A stretch of DNA of 64,000 nucleotides, from positions 1-64,000 of the forward strand of contig NZ_AWGE01000005.1 in the NCBI RefSeq assembly GCF_000495815.1. Reading direction: 5' to 3'. Positions 17,860 to 27,238 of the stretch are shown one piece after another. Within the stretch, counting starts at the first letter, position 1. Every line of letters begins with the position of its first letter. A model generated the notes under the pieces. The model was not told the DNA's origin. It ran no database searches and was given only the letters and a program-made list of their open reading frames with translations. This DNA is from Asticcacaulis sp. AC466 (GTDB lineage Bacteria; Pseudomonadota; Alphaproteobacteria; Caulobacterales; Caulobacteraceae). A program made the translations under genes and the position numbers.

Positions 17860-18485
17860 CCCCCATCTCACCTGCGCCCGCCGCCAATCCGCGCAAGACC
17901 TCGACCGTTCGCCAGCTTGGCCCCGTCGATGTCACCGCGTTGCGCGCGGCCGTTCTGGCGATACCGGAGGACATCTGGAATACGGAGAACGCCAGCAAAC
18001 CGAACAAGTTCGAAGTGCTGGGCGGCACTCGCCACATCGTCTTCCGCTTCATCGACAGCCCCCGCGATTGGCGCCGGTCGCACGACCGCGCGGCATGGCC
18101 CCAGTGGCGCAGTGTGCTGGAGCCGGTTTTGGCCCAGGCTGTCCGTGATTACGGCTATGCCCGCGGGGTGTTCCCCCGGGTGATGCTGGCCAGGCTGCCG
18201 GCGGGTGGGGTCATCCACCCGCATATCGACGCCAACCCGGCGGCGAAGTGGCCGCACAAGATTCATGTGCCTGTATCGACCAATCCCGGCGTGGTGTCCT
18301 TTTTCGGCGGCAGTGAACACCACTTCCCGGCGGGCGAGGCGGTTGAGGTCAACAATCTGGGTCCGCATTGGGTGCGCAATGACGGCGACAGCGATCGCGT
18401 GCATCTGATCTTCGAATATTATGACGCCGACCAGCCGGACCCGAGCTGGCTGGAACCGTTCATGCTTGCTGGAGCGGCAAAATGA
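17856..18485 (+). CDS. Aspartyl/asparaginyl beta-hydroxylase-like 2OG/Fe(II) protein
   Basis: 209 aa protein with the jelly-roll core of the aspartyl/asparaginyl beta-hydroxylase family: HPHIDAN (about 124-130) supplies the first iron ligand, HWVRNDGDSDRVHLIFEYY (about 170-188) the second His and the Arg that holds 2-oxoglutarate. The family hydroxylates Asp/Asn side chains in eukaryotic EGF domains; bacterial members are mostly uncharacterised. It overlaps by 4 bp both the sulfotransferase before it and the TPR-sulfotransferase after it, so the three are almost certainly co-translated. Hydroxylation could create the hydroxyl that is then sulfated; that is inference. Confidence 0.87.
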   Translation: MTPISPAPAANPRKTSTVRQLGPVDVTALRAAVLAIPEDIWNTENASKPNKFEVLGGTRHIVFRFIDSPRDWRRSHDRAAWPQWRSVLEPVLAQAVRDYGYARGVFPRVMLARLPAGGVIHPHIDANPAAKWPHKIHVPVSTNPGVVSFFGGSEHHFPAGEAVEVNNLGPHWVRNDGDSDRVHLIFEYYDADQPDPSWLEPFMLAGAAK

Positions 18486-20416
18486 CGGCAGGCGCCGATT
18501 CCAAGGATCGAGACGCCCGGTTGCAGTCCGCCCGAGACCTGCGTTTGGCTCAGCGCGTGCGGGAGGCCTTGAGCGTACTTGACCGGTTGCAGGCGCACTA
18601 TCCCCAATTCAGCCGGCTGTACCAGGAGCGGGGTCATTGTTATGTCCATCTGGGGGATGCACCGGCTGCGATCGACGCGTTGCGGGAGGCGGTCCGCCTA
18701 AACCCGACCTTGCCGGCGAGCTGGGATATGCTTGAGCAGCTTTACCGTATGCTGGGCGATCTCGACCAAGCGGCTGTGGCGGCGCAGACCCTGGCGGTTC
18801 TGAGACAGTTGCCCCCTGAGGTGGTGGTAGCGAACAGTCTGTACGCCGATGGCGACCTTTTGCCGGCGGAGGCGGGCTTGAGGGACTATCTCAAAAAAGA
18901 TGGCGGTAATGTCGGCGCGCTGCGCCTGTTGGCGCGCATAGGCACGGACACAGGCGCGCCAGAGCAGGCAGAAGCGCTGCTGAAGTCGGTACTCGACCGC
19001 GCGCCAGACTACCATGCGGCACGCCTTGACTACGCCATGGCGCTATTGCAGCAGCAGAAGCCCCTGCAAGCGCGGCAGGAGGCCGAACGCCTGCTTGCGC
19101 ATGATCCTGATAGCCGGGACTACCTCAAGCAATATGGAGCCGCTTGTGTGGCCTTGGGTGACCATGAGCCGGTGATCGATCTCTACGAGCGCCTCTTGGG
19201 CAGCGAGGGTCGGCCGGGGGGAGGGGAGGCCGCGTCGGAGATCGCCGACCTGCGCGTATGGCGCGCGAACGCCCTGAAGATTACGGGCCGACAACCCGAA
19301 GCGATTGCCGACTACCGGATCGCCCTGGCGGCGCGTCCGGACTATGGCGTGGCCTGGTTCGGTCTCGCCAACCTCAAGACCTATCGGTTCAGCGATGATG
19401 ACATCGCACGCATGGGCGCTGCCGAAGCCCGGCCGGATATTCAGGACATTGACCGCGTCTATCTGTGCTTCGCGCTTGGCAAGGCCTTTGAAGACCGCGG
19501 CGATTATGCTGCCTCATGGCAATATTACGCGCGGGGGAATTCGGTTCGTCGTGTCACCGGCCGTTATCGTCCGGACGTCGCCGACGCCTGTGCAGATCGC
19601 ATACAGCAGGCCTTCACCGAAGAATTCTTCGCTGCGCGCGAAGGCTGGGGTGCAGCCGATCCCGCGCCTATCTTTATCCTTGGTCTGCCGCGTTCGGGCT
19701 CGACATTGATCGAGCAGATACTGGCCTCCCATTCCAGCGTCGAGGGCACCCAGGAGCTGACCGAAATTAGCCGCTATGCCGCTGAACTCTGTGGCCGAGA
19801 CCCAGACTGCGGCCTGCCGCTAGACCCCCGGGCTGTGACACGGCTGACCGCCCGTGACGCGCGCCAACTGGGCGAGCGTTTTCTGGCTGAAACCCGTATT
19901 TATCGTCGTCTGGGTCGGCCGTTCTTCATCGATAAGATGCCGAATAATTTCTGGCACATCGGCCTCATCCATCTGATTTTGCCGCATGCGAAGCTTATCG
20001 ATGTGCGCCGCGAGCCGATGGCCTGCGGTTTCAGCAACTTCAAGCAACTGTTCGGGACGACAAATCAGGAATTTTCTTACGGTGTCGATGATATCGCGCG
20101 CTATTACCGAACCTATCTGGGTCTCATGCGGCATTGGGACGATGTGCTTCCTGGCCGGGTGCTACGTGTGTCCTACGAGGACATGGTTGAGGATCTCGAA
20201 GGCGGCGTCAGGCGGCTTTTGGCGCACTGCGGATTGGCATTCGAGCCGGCATGCCTGCGTTTCCACGAAACCCGGCGCAGCATCCGCACCCCAAGTTCCG
20301 AGCAGGTGCGTCAGCCGATAGGCCGGGAAGGGTTGTTACACTGGCAAAACTACGCCTCTTGGCTTGGCCCCTTGCAAGAGGCGCTGGGCGATTCATTGAC
20401 GGGTTACAGGTACTGA
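18482..20416 (+). CDS. TPR-repeat sulfotransferase
   Basis: 644 aa. The N-terminal 370 residues are tetratricopeptide repeats (repeated A..L...G....A pattern), which bind peptides or partners. The C-terminal part is a sulfotransferase with the PAPS loop FILGLPRSGSTLIEQILA (about 399-416) and a later VRREPMACGFSNFKQLF segment for the 3'-phosphate. This TPR-plus-sulfotransferase plan is widespread in proteobacteria, and the catalytic part resembles tyrosyl-protein sulfotransferases in its loop. The start overlaps the upstream gene by 4 bp with TGGAG as ribosome-binding site. A protein or peptide acceptor is plausible because of the TPRs, but unproven. Confidence 0.9.
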   Translation: MTAGADSKDRDARLQSARDLRLAQRVREALSVLDRLQAHYPQFSRLYQERGHCYVHLGDAPAAIDALREAVRLNPTLPASWDMLEQLYRMLGDLDQAAVAAQTLAVLRQLPPEVVVANSLYADGDLLPAEAGLRDYLKKDGGNVGALRLLARIGTDTGAPEQAEALLKSVLDRAPDYHAARLDYAMALLQQQKPLQARQEAERLLAHDPDSRDYLKQYGAACVALGDHEPVIDLYERLLGSEGRPGGGEAASEIADLRVWRANALKITGRQPEAIADYRIALAARPDYGVAWFGLANLKTYRFSDDDIARMGAAEARPDIQDIDRVYLCFALGKAFEDRGDYAASWQYYARGNSVRRVTGRYRPDVADACADRIQQAFTEEFFAAREGWGAADPAPIFILGLPRSGSTLIEQILASHSSVEGTQELTEISRYAAELCGRDPDCGLPLDPRAVTRLTARDARQLGERFLAETRIYRRLGRPFFIDKMPNNFWHIGLIHLILPHAKLIDVRREPMACGFSNFKQLFGTTNQEFSYGVDDIARYYRTYLGLMRHWDDVLPGRVLRVSYEDMVEDLEGGVRRLLAHCGLAFEPACLRFHETRRSIRTPSSEQVRQPIGREGLLHWQNYASWLGPLQEALGDSLTGYRY

Positions 20417-20419
20417 TCC

Positions 20420-22243
20420 ATGCGGCTGTCGCGTCCCTTTTTTCAACTCCCCGTCCTTTTCGACATAGCCCGTTTGCAGGCTGAGGTCGCCGCCTTGCCG
20501 GCCGAGGCATGGGTGGCGCACCCGGACCAGGTGCCCGGCAACAGCGCCGCGCGGCTGATTAGCGCCGGTGGTGAAGAGACGGATGCGCACCAAGGACAGA
20601 TGTTGCCGACGCGCTGGCTTGCGGCCATGCCTTACCTGCGCCAGGTTCTCGCCGGCTTCGGCGTCGTCTGGAGCCGTTCACGGCTGATGCGCCTGGCCCC
20701 GGGCACAGGCGTTCCTGAGCATGCGGATATCAATTACCATTGGCATAACCGGGTGCGGCTGCACATACCGATAATCACGCGACCAGAGGTGCGCTTCCAC
20801 TGCGATGGGCAATCCGTGCACATGGCTGCCGGTGAAGCCTGGATCTTCGACAACTGGCGGCGCCATCATGTGGAGAACGGGTCCGATGTCGAGCGCATCC
20901 ATCTGGTCGCGGATACGTCGGGCACCGCGTCGTTCTGGCAGTTCGCCTGCGGTGAAGCCCCGCCGCGCGCGCATTGGCGTACGGTCGGGTGGGAGCCAGA
21001 GGCGCGTTCGCAACTGCTCACCGAAGGTGACCAGCGCACGCCGGTGATGCCACCGGCCGAAGTGCAACTGCTTGTCGATGATCTGCGCGCGGAATTGGTG
21101 GTTGCGGAGGCGGCTGGCGGCGCCCGGAGCGCAGACGGTCAGCACCGCATCGCACGGTTCAAACTGTTGATGGAAAGCTTCGTGCAGGACTGGCGCCAAT
21201 TGTGTGCGCTGCATGGGACGGATGGGCGGGCGCGACCGGACTTTCTGCGTCTGGCCGGCGCTGTGCGCGAAGCGGCCGCGCCTCTCGCCGAGGGTCTGGT
21301 CATGCGGACCAATAATGCCAGCGCTTTGCTTGTCCTCGAAAAACGCATCTTGCAGTACCTGGTGGCAGATGACGTGGCGCCACCGCCGCGCGCGCGCGTA
21401 TCGAGTGGCGTTGCCCGCGCACTGGAAAAGCCGGTCTTCATCATCGCGGCGCCGCGATCGGGCAGCACGCTGCTATATGAAACATTGGCCTGCACACCCG
21501 GCTTTAACACTTTCGGTGGCGAAGCGCACTGGCTGATCGAAGACCACCCCGCCTTGCGCCCCGGCGCGCCCGGCGTGGATTCCAACCGTTTGACCGCCTC
21601 GGACGCGACGGTCGAGATATGTGCTGCGATCCGCCAGTCCGCCATGTCCAGGCTCCAAGGGCCGCAGGGGTGTCCGCCGGCAGAGGGCGCGCCTCTGCTT
21701 GAGAAGACACCCAAGAATTCCCTGCGCATACCTTTGATCAAGCAGGTGTTCCCGGACGCCCGGTTCATCTTCCTGTGGCGCGACCCGCGCGAGAACCTGA
21801 GCAGCATTATGGAGGCCTGGCGCGCCGGCGGATGGGTCACTTACCGCGCCTTGCCCGGCTGGGAAGGTCCGTGGTCGCTGTTGTTGCCGCCTGGCTGGCA
21901 GTTCCTGCGACAGGCGCCTTTGGAAGCCGTCGCGGCGTGGCAATGGCGGTGCGCCAATGACACCGCGCTCGATGATCTGCGGCAACTCCCGCCCGAAGAC
22001 TGGACCAGTGTCAATTATCACGATTTCCTTGCCGATCCGGCCGCAGAGGTGCGTCGCCTGTGCCGGTTTGCCGGGATACCGTTTGATGCGGCGCTTCAGG
22101 CGCGCACGGCGGGACAATTGCCAGCATCGCGTCACACCCATACGCCGCCGGCGCCCGACAAATGGCGTCGCAACGAGGACGCCATTTTACGCGTCTTGCC
22201 AGGCCTGGATGCGACATGGCACAGGCTGCGCGCCCTCCGTTGA
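20420..22243 (+). CDS. Fusion: aspartyl/asparaginyl hydroxylase-like domain plus sulfotransferase
   Basis: 607 aa. Residues 1-180 form a second beta-hydroxylase-like domain, with PEHADINYHWHNRVRLHIPI, WIFDNWRRHHVEN and ERIHLVAD giving the two His ligands and the Arg. After a linker (about 200-330), the C-terminal half is a sulfotransferase with FIIAAPRSGSTLLYETLA (about 336-353) and FLWRDPRENLSSIMEAW. So one chain joins the two activities encoded separately by the first two genes of the run. It starts 3 bp after the TPR-sulfotransferase stop with AGG upstream. The fusion is direct evidence that hydroxylation and sulfation belong to one process. Acceptor unknown. Confidence 0.88.
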   Translation: MRLSRPFFQLPVLFDIARLQAEVAALPAEAWVAHPDQVPGNSAARLISAGGEETDAHQGQMLPTRWLAAMPYLRQVLAGFGVVWSRSRLMRLAPGTGVPEHADINYHWHNRVRLHIPIITRPEVRFHCDGQSVHMAAGEAWIFDNWRRHHVENGSDVERIHLVADTSGTASFWQFACGEAPPRAHWRTVGWEPEARSQLLTEGDQRTPVMPPAEVQLLVDDLRAELVVAEAAGGARSADGQHRIARFKLLMESFVQDWRQLCALHGTDGRARPDFLRLAGAVREAAAPLAEGLVMRTNNASALLVLEKRILQYLVADDVAPPPRARVSSGVARALEKPVFIIAAPRSGSTLLYETLACTPGFNTFGGEAHWLIEDHPALRPGAPGVDSNRLTASDATVEICAAIRQSAMSRLQGPQGCPPAEGAPLLEKTPKNSLRIPLIKQVFPDARFIFLWRDPRENLSSIMEAWRAGGWVTYRALPGWEGPWSLLLPPGWQFLRQAPLEAVAAWQWRCANDTALDDLRQLPPEDWTSVNYHDFLADPAAEVRRLCRFAGIPFDAALQARTAGQLPASRHTHTPPAPDKWRRNEDAILRVLPGLDATWHRLRALR

Positions 22244-22335
22244 CTGTGAGGCTTAAGGCCAGTTGTTGCGAAAATTCCACAAAATCCAACGCCTACATGA
22301 AAAAAACGCAGAAAATGCCACATCGACTGCCCAAT

Positions 22336-22354
22336 TTTACACAAATTTGTCACA
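22336..22354 (+). promoter_or_regulatory. PHO-box-like direct repeat upstream of phospholipase C
   Basis: TTTACACAAATTTGTCACA: two TNNNCACA half sites with an 11-bp period, matching 13 of 18 positions of the PHO box as I recall it (CTGTCATAAATCTGTCAC). It lies about 170 bp before the phospholipase start. Phospholipases C are classic PhoB targets, which supports the reading. The same core precedes the TonB receptor gene at 14277. Confidence 0.5.
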
Positions 22355-22525
22355 GGCTGAGGTTAACCGTCCGTCGAGTGGACTGGGCGTCTTTGGCACT
22401 TCCTGTGGCAATCATAAGGCCTCTCAATTCATATTTCGAAGCGCCTCTGTGATCTTGTCCGGTCAATCTGACTGTCCGACAGAGCCAATGGCGCAAGTAT
22501 TAAGCGACTGAATGAGGATACAGCA

Positions 22526-24637
22526 ATGCCAGGACGTGACCGCCGAGATTTTATAAAGGCCCTGCTGAGTGGTGGTGGCGCCGCCGCGCTGTACCCCTCA
22601 TTGGCCCGTGCGTTTGAAATTCCCGCTCATACGGCCACCGGCACTCTCCGGGACGTGGAACATGTCGTTATTCTGACCCAGGAAAACCGCGCTTTCGACC
22701 ACTATTTCGGTGCGCTGAACGGCGTACGCGGCTTTGGCGATCGGTTCGTCATCCCCGCGCCTGACGCTGGCCATCAGGTCGGCCGGACTGTCTTTGTCCA
22801 ACCCAACGAACACGATACCGAACCTCACCTGATCGCGCCGTTCCGGCTGAACACGCGACAAAATTTCGCCGTCGGTCGTCACGACGGTACGCCGCACGGC
22901 TTCACCGACGGTCAGGCCGCCTGGGACAACGGCCGGATGGGTCAGTGGACGCGCAGCAAGCATAACCATGCCATGGGCCATTTTACGCGTGAGGACATTC
23001 CGTTCCAGTACGCCCTGGCCGAGGCCTTTACCCTGTGCGACGCCTATCACAGCGCCATGCACCTATGCACCAATCCCAACCGGCTGTACATCTGGACGGG
23101 GACGCACGACCCCTTGGGCCAGCACCATGGCCCGGCGATCGACAATGCTTACGACAGCCTGGGCGCCGACGGTTATGGCCACGGCGGCTACACCTGGACC
23201 ACCTATCCCGAACGCCTTCTGGCCGCCGGGATCAGCTTCCAGATCTATCAGCTGATGGAAGACAATTTCACCGACAACCCGCTCGTAGGCTTCAAGGTTT
23301 TCCGTGATGCCGTGGCAAGCCGCTCTCCGTCGCCCGCTCAAACGGCCCTGGTAGACCGCACGCTGACCACGCGCGGCCTTGACCGATTGAAGTCGGATGT
23401 CATGGACGGCCACCTGCCGCAGGTGTCGTGGATCGTCGCCCCGGCCGCCTATTCCGAACATCCCGATCCGTCATCGCCCTTTCAGGGAGCGGAATATACC
23501 GCGCAGGTCCTGGACGCGCTGACCGCCAATCCGGCCGTCTGGGCCAAAACAGCGCTGATCGTCAATTTTGACGAAAATGATGGCCTGTTCGACCATGTGC
23601 CGCCACCGGCACCGCCGGCGCGTGATCCGAAGGCACCGGAGCGCTATATCGGCGGGTCAACCGTACCTGTCGATGGCGAATACCATGTCAAAAGCCAGAA
23701 TGCCGCAGACGCGGTGTACCTCAACCGGCCTTATGGCCTGGGGCCGCGCGTGCCGATGTACGTCGTCTCGCCGTGGAGCCGGGGCGGCTATGTCTCCTCG
23801 GAAGTGTTCGACCATACCAGCATCCTGCGCTTCCTGGAGCTACGGTTTGGCGTTGCCGAACCCAATATCAGCCAATGGCGCCGCGCGGTTTGCGGCGATC
23901 TGACAAGCTGCTTCAATTTCCGGACGCCGAACGATACGGCCTTCCGCGACCGGCTTCCCGAAACACGCGCCCTGTCCGATCGCGCCGGCGCCCTCCCACG
24001 CACCCGTCCGTTCCCCCCGGAAACCCTGACAGCGCCGGTCCAGGAAGCCGGTCCGCGGCGCCGGCGGGCCACACCCTACCGTCTCGACATGACGGTCGAA
24101 AATGGGCACCTGACGCTGCGCAATGATAGTCACGATCGTGCCGCCGTTTTCCACGTCTATGACCTCGACAACCTAAGCGCTGACCCGCGACGCTATACCG
24201 TCGGTGCGGGCCGGTCGTTGGACGCAGATTTGCCCGATCTGAAATCGGCCGCCGACCTGTTCATTCTGGGGCCGGGCGGATTTCATCGCCGCTTCACAGC
24301 GACCGCCCTCCGCTTTACGGCGTCCGTCTTGCGCGACGCGGGCGGGATTTATTTGCACCTGACGAATCTAGCGTCGGCGCCACTTACCGTCCAGGTTCTC
24401 GACCTCAGCTACGGCCAGCCGGGCCGCTCCGTCGCACTGGACAGCACGGCCGTTACGCTTCCGCTAGACCTGTCCCAAAGCCACAACTGGTACGACCTGG
24501 AAGTGCTGTGTGACGGTCAGGTCGTCCGACTGGCAGGGTATGTCGAGACGGGCGGGGAGGGGCTCAGCGACCCCGCCGCTTTCGGTCCGGCTCTGCTGAA
24601 CCGCGAAACAAAGACCATGATCCTGTCGCGCGCTTGA
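22526..24637 (+). CDS. Phosphocholine-specific phospholipase C, Tat-exported
   Basis: 703 aa member of the PlcH/PlcN (acid-phosphatase-like phosphoesterase) family that cleaves the head group from phosphatidylcholine and related lipids. It opens with a twin-arginine signal (GRDRRDFIKALLSGGGAAAL), so it is exported folded. The catalytic domain starts at HVVILTQENRAFDHYFGALN, with NFDENDGLFDH and the DHTSILRFLE segment conserved. Two C-terminal beta domains follow, as in Pseudomonas PlcN. GAGGA precedes the ATG. A PHO-box-like site upstream and a DeoR regulator downstream suggest a role in phosphate or head-group scavenging. Confidence 0.92.
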   Translation: MPGRDRRDFIKALLSGGGAAALYPSLARAFEIPAHTATGTLRDVEHVVILTQENRAFDHYFGALNGVRGFGDRFVIPAPDAGHQVGRTVFVQPNEHDTEPHLIAPFRLNTRQNFAVGRHDGTPHGFTDGQAAWDNGRMGQWTRSKHNHAMGHFTREDIPFQYALAEAFTLCDAYHSAMHLCTNPNRLYIWTGTHDPLGQHHGPAIDNAYDSLGADGYGHGGYTWTTYPERLLAAGISFQIYQLMEDNFTDNPLVGFKVFRDAVASRSPSPAQTALVDRTLTTRGLDRLKSDVMDGHLPQVSWIVAPAAYSEHPDPSSPFQGAEYTAQVLDALTANPAVWAKTALIVNFDENDGLFDHVPPPAPPARDPKAPERYIGGSTVPVDGEYHVKSQNAADAVYLNRPYGLGPRVPMYVVSPWSRGGYVSSEVFDHTSILRFLELRFGVAEPNISQWRRAVCGDLTSCFNFRTPNDTAFRDRLPETRALSDRAGALPRTRPFPPETLTAPVQEAGPRRRRATPYRLDMTVENGHLTLRNDSHDRAAVFHVYDLDNLSADPRRYTVGAGRSLDADLPDLKSAADLFILGPGGFHRRFTATALRFTASVLRDAGGIYLHLTNLASAPLTVQVLDLSYGQPGRSVALDSTAVTLPLDLSQSHNWYDLEVLCDGQVVRLAGYVETGGEGLSDPAAFGPALLNRETKTMILSRA

Positions 24638-24751
24638 ACACATTCGCTGTCCGGACCTACGCGTGCGGGCATATTGACTTCTCGACTGACTAAGTGAAGC
24701 ATGGCCGCCGCACTCGGCTCGGGCGGTCTACCCAATAGGTTTTTTATACGC

Positions 24752-25504
24752 ATGCTACAAGAAACGCGACAGGCGGAAATTCTCAACCTTTTGCAAGTGC
24801 ACCGCAGCCGCCAGATATCTGAACTGGCAAAGCATTTCGACGTATCGGAAGAGACGGTTCGTCGGGACGTCCGGCATCTCGAAGACGAGGGGCATGCCCA
24901 CCGTGTGCGCGGGGGCGTAAAGCTGAAGGAGACGGCGTTTGAGGCGCCGTACATGGTGCGTCGTAACGAGAACGCCTCACAAAAGCGTGCCATTGCGCTC
25001 AAGGCAGCGACCCTGGTTGAAGACGGTATGACGGTGCTCATCGATTCCGGCTCGACCGCCTACTGGCTGAGCCGGTCATTGGCCAAACGGCGAAACCTGA
25101 CCATCATCACCAATGCATTGGAAGTCGCGCGCGAACTGGCCGGCAAGAACAATTGCCGCGTCTTCTTTGGCGGTGGTGAGATCAACCACGATTACCAATC
25201 GTGTTTCGGCCAGGAAACCGAAGCCTTTATGAGCGGCTTTACGCCGGAGATCGCGTTTTTCTCGATTTCCGCCGTCGATTCCCAGCGCGGCCTGCTTGAC
25301 GTTCACTATCCGGAAGCGACCCTGAAGGCCAAGCTCGCGCCCCTGGCCTCTAAGGTGGTCGTCATGGCGGACTCGTCTAAATTCGAGCGTCAGGGCATAG
25401 TAAAAACACTCGATTTCGACCAGATCGACTGGTTTGTCACCGACGCGCAACCCGGACTGGACCTGCTGCGCGCCATGGCCAATATCGAGATTTTGATCGG
25501 CTGA
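24752..25504 (+). CDS. DeoR/GlpR-family transcriptional regulator
   Basis: 250 aa repressor-type protein: a DeoR helix-turn-helix at the N-terminus (ISELAKHFDVSEETVRRDVR, about 22-41) and a sugar-phosphate-sensing isomerase-like domain (IDSGSTAYWLSRSL; KVVVMADSSKFER). The ATG at 24752 gives the standard N-terminus MLQETRQAEILNLL; an upstream ATG at 24701 would add 17 atypical residues. The family senses phosphorylated sugars or glycerol 3-phosphate. Its place behind a phospholipase C fits control by a lipid-derived phosphate ester, but the target is not shown. Confidence 0.9.
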   Translation: MLQETRQAEILNLLQVHRSRQISELAKHFDVSEETVRRDVRHLEDEGHAHRVRGGVKLKETAFEAPYMVRRNENASQKRAIALKAATLVEDGMTVLIDSGSTAYWLSRSLAKRRNLTIITNALEVARELAGKNNCRVFFGGGEINHDYQSCFGQETEAFMSGFTPEIAFFSISAVDSQRGLLDVHYPEATLKAKLAPLASKVVVMADSSKFERQGIVKTLDFDQIDWFVTDAQPGLDLLRAMANIEILIG

Positions 25505-25516
25505 CCTCTCACCTGT

Positions 25517-27106
25517 TTAGGCCGCGCAGTCTTGCCTTGTCTTCAACCGGTCTACGCGTTGGATAGGCACCACGGCAATATCAAAGGCGGGCGCGCCCAT
25601 GCGTGTCTGGGTCAGGATCGTGGGTTGGCCGACGACTTGAAATCGTGGAGCGAGATGGTCTGCGCCTGGAATGTCTTGTCCTGCGACGTAGTCTGCGGGC
25701 AGATGGGTGATGTACAGACCGGCCGTTTGTGCATCCAACTTACAACGGTCGATGAACTGAAACTGGTGCGGATCATCGAGAATATCTATCGGGTGCGCCC
25801 GCCCGGCGACCAGGCCAATATGTCCGGCGGAGACCCAGTCCGATGCAATGATGTATGCACCGGGTTCACCCAGATTACCCTCAATGGCGGTCCAGTCGAG
25901 GTCGTGCCAACTCAGGTCGAAATGACGAAAGGGCTCAGGCGCCCATCGCGTCAAAAGACCGAACTGGGCTTGCAAGGCGATCAAGACACAGACAAGCATA
26001 ACGAGTCCGCCCGCAATAAGGGTGCGTATCCGCTTGCCGGCTTCGGGAGATGCGACGGCGCGCGCTTTGCCGACCAAAGGGAGGGCGAACAAAAATCCGC
26101 TCATCGCCCAATGCGGTAACGAGTGATGACCGACCGTGGCGATCGCATCGAAAATCAAGATCGGGGCCACGGCTACACCGGCGAGGAGGCGCGACATTCC
26201 GGCATCTGGCCTTGTGATCGCCCGCCATATTTCGCGCTGGGCGACGAACCAGGTTACAGGCATCAGATATAGGGCCTGTCCGGCGACAACGGTCATAAAA
26301 TTGGCCGCGTGCCCGCCAAAGCCATTGTCTTCATAGGCTCGACCGGCCTGAAAGGCGAACGACGCCCATCCATGCGTGGCGTTCCAGATCAAAATCGGAA
26401 TGCCGCCAAGTGCGGCAATCGCAAACGCCGTCCACGCTTTCGGTGTTTTCAAAAGAGGACGCCAGTTCGGATTTAACGCGAGGGCGATAAGGGCGTCGAC
26501 CCCAAACAGAACCGCATGGTATTTGCTAAGCACGGCCAGACCCAGCGCGCCGCCGGTTAAAATCCAGCTAGACCAGGTGTTTCTTGCGCCCATCAGTACG
26601 GGCTGAATAGACCAGAAGCAGACAAGCAGGAAAAAATCGAGGGGGCCATCGGGAACGATCAGACCGCCGGCAAAGGTGAAGAAAAAGGGTGAGCAACTGA
26701 AGGCCGTGCCCGCCCAAAGCGCGGCATCGCCACCATAGGCGCGGCGCGTGATGTCATAGAGAAAGATGGTCGATCCCACACCCATAAGCACAAAGGGCAG
26801 GCGCAATAGTCCAGGGCTTTCGGAGCCGAACAGATCGGCCATGAAACGGGCCAAAGCGAAGGCCAGCGGCGGGTGATCGTAATAGGACAGGGCGTGGCTA
26901 CGCGAGACAACAACCGCATAGGCCTCGTCTGCCGTCAACGGCATTAGATTAGCCAGAATGAGGCGTATGGCGAAGGACAGAACCAACACCCAGACAATGG
27001 TCTCGCCGCGTGACAGCGCTCTTAGGAACGGAACGGGGCGCAGGTGTGCGACCAGGGAAAAGTCTTCCCTTACTCCGCCCGTATAGGCGGAATTTGAAAC
27101 AGGCAT
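25517..27106 (-). CDS. GT39-type membrane glycosyltransferase
   Basis: 529 aa polytopic membrane protein of the ArnT/protein-mannosyltransferase (GT39, PMT_2) type. The hallmark is the acidic first loop TADEAYAVVVSRSHALSYYD followed by HPPL, then many hydrophobic segments and a soluble C-terminal domain. Such enzymes transfer a sugar from a polyprenyl-phosphate donor to lipid A, lipid or protein on the periplasmic side. The ATG at 27106 is preferred over a GTG at 27145. It converges with the DeoR gene (12-bp gap), which may leave them overlapping transcripts. Donor and acceptor are unknown. Confidence 0.87.
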   Translation of the reverse strand: MPVSNSAYTGGVREDFSLVAHLRPVPFLRALSRGETIVWVLVLSFAIRLILANLMPLTADEAYAVVVSRSHALSYYDHPPLAFALARFMADLFGSESPGLLRLPFVLMGVGSTIFLYDITRRAYGGDAALWAGTAFSCSPFFFTFAGGLIVPDGPLDFFLLVCFWSIQPVLMGARNTWSSWILTGGALGLAVLSKYHAVLFGVDALIALALNPNWRPLLKTPKAWTAFAIAALGGIPILIWNATHGWASFAFQAGRAYEDNGFGGHAANFMTVVAGQALYLMPVTWFVAQREIWRAITRPDAGMSRLLAGVAVAPILIFDAIATVGHHSLPHWAMSGFLFALPLVGKARAVASPEAGKRIRTLIAGGLVMLVCVLIALQAQFGLLTRWAPEPFRHFDLSWHDLDWTAIEGNLGEPGAYIIASDWVSAGHIGLVAGRAHPIDILDDPHQFQFIDRCKLDAQTAGLYITHLPADYVAGQDIPGADHLAPRFQVVGQPTILTQTRMGAPAFDIAVVPIQRVDRLKTRQDCAA

Positions 27107-27238
27107 GAAGAATCCAGGGATAGGGTCGTATGTAGGAACAGGCACGGGCCGCGCGAATTCGATGCGCTTGAATGGCCCTGGACGGCACCTGTTTTTAAGT
27201 TGTGCCGTCAGCGTCCCGCCGCGTCCGGCAGTTGTTAG

